DNA of 5,514 nucleotides from an uncultured beta proteobacterium (lineage in GTDB: Bacteria > Pseudomonadota > Gammaproteobacteria > Burkholderiales > Burkholderiaceae_C): contig CAISLL010000361.1 in assembly GCA_903886165.1 (NCBI GenBank), positions 1 to 5,514 on the forward strand, written 5' to 3'. Under the pieces are notes generated by a model, which was given only the letters and a program-made list of their open reading frames with translations, ran no database searches and was not told the DNA's origin. A program made the translations under genes and the position numbers. This document shows positions 4,990 to 5,514 of this stretch, in pieces (the first letter of the stretch is position 1; the number at the start of each line of letters is the position of its first letter).

Positions 4990-5514
4990 CTAATCGGCCC
5001 GCAGCGCCTCCACCGGATCCAGCCGGGCGGCACTGCGCGCTGGCAACACCCCTGCCAGCAGCCCGATCACCACCGCCAGGCTCTCGGCCAACAGCACAAA
5101 GCTGATCGGAGTGTGTACCGGCAGGGCAGGCACCGCCACGTGAATCACCTGGGCCAGGCCAAAACCCAGCGCCAGCCCCATCAGGCCACCCAGGGTGGAC
5201 AAGGCCACCGCCTCGCCCAGAAACAGCGCCAGAATGGTGCGGCGTGGCGCGCCCAGCGCCACCATCAGGCCAATTTCGCTGGTGCGTTCGCTCACCGAAA
5301 TGGTCATGATGGTCACAATGCCCACACCTCCCACCAGCAGCGAGATGCCGCCCAACGCACCCACCGCCATGGTCAGGATGTCCAGAATGTTGGACAAGGT
5401 GCGCAGCATGTCTTCCTGGGTGGTCATGGTGAAATCTTCGTGCCCGTGGCGCGCCACCAGCGTGCGTTTGACGGCCGCCACAATGCGCGCGGCAGGCACG
5501 CCTTCTTCATAGGC
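4990..5514 (-). CDS. MacB/FtsX-type ABC transporter permease, C-terminal part (N-terminus outside window)
   Basis: This is the last 174 codons of an inner-membrane permease. The frame is open to the window edge (the codons before the GTG at 5497-5499 read AYEEG), so that GTG is internal. The sequence IVAAVKRTLVARHGHEDFTMTTQEDML is the end of a MacB-like periplasmic domain. It is followed by the FtsX-domain helices: LTMAVGALGGISLLVGGVGIVTIM, then the cytoplasmic loop SERTSEIGLMVALGAPRRTIL, then VALSTLGGLMGLALGFGLAQVI, then FVLLAESLAVVIGLLAGVLPA. The tail SAARLDPVEALRAD is the family signature ending. Such permeases pair with an ATPase and often a membrane-fusion protein for efflux or lipoprotein/macrolide-type export through mechanotransmission; the partner genes would be further right on this strand. 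The cargo is not determinable. A hairpin terminator follows the stop codon. Confidence 0.92.
   Translation of the reverse strand, partial: AYEEGVPAARIVAAVKRTLVARHGHEDFTMTTQEDMLRTLSNILDILTMAVGALGGISLLVGGVGIVTIMTISVSERTSEIGLMVALGAPRRTILALFLGEAVALSTLGGLMGLALGFGLAQVIHVAVPALPVHTPISFVLLAESLAVVIGLLAGVLPARSAARLDPVEALRAD

Overview
This looks like chromosomal DNA from a high-GC betaproteobacterium, probably Burkholderiales and perhaps Comamonadaceae (Rhodoferax/Polaromonas-like). The reasons are the GC-rich codon use, the protein styles, and short intergenic palindromes carrying TAGCTAC / AGCTAT arms, which resemble repeats I remember from that family. This placement is inference; no rRNA or other marker gene is present. 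I see no tRNA, CRISPR array, insertion sequence or prophage.

Layout, left to right. (1) The 3' part of a class I glutamine amidotransferase gene (+), cut by the window start. (2) A convergent gene (-) for a pyridoxamine-5'-phosphate-oxidase-like FMN-binding protein. (3) A 112-bp divergent intergenic region, then (4) a 445-aa fusion (+) of leucine-rich repeats to a kinase-fold domain with atypical catalytic-loop chemistry. (5) A 330-bp gene-free stretch. It holds a hairpin over the kinase stop codon, an inverted pair of DnaA-box-like 9-mers followed by an AT-rich patch, and an imperfect palindrome. (6) A small outer-membrane beta-barrel protein with a clear signal peptide (+). (7) A convergent EamA/DMT-family transporter (-), 17 bp away. 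(8) Upstream of it on the same strand, a very acidic 82-aa protein of unknown function. (9) A 164-bp AT-rich intergenic stretch with operator-like palindromes and a hairpin plus T-tract terminator. (10) The C-terminal part of a MacB/FtsX-type ABC transporter permease (-), cut by the window end.

The genes do not form one obvious pathway. The acidic protein and the transporter could be co-transcribed, and the oxidase-like gene and the LRR-kinase share a divergent control region. The rest look like independent housekeeping or accessory genes. The most unusual gene is the LRR-kinase: it keeps the ATP-binding residues, but its HGDLYAHN loop and very short segment after DFG suggest it is not a standard regulated Ser/Thr kinase.
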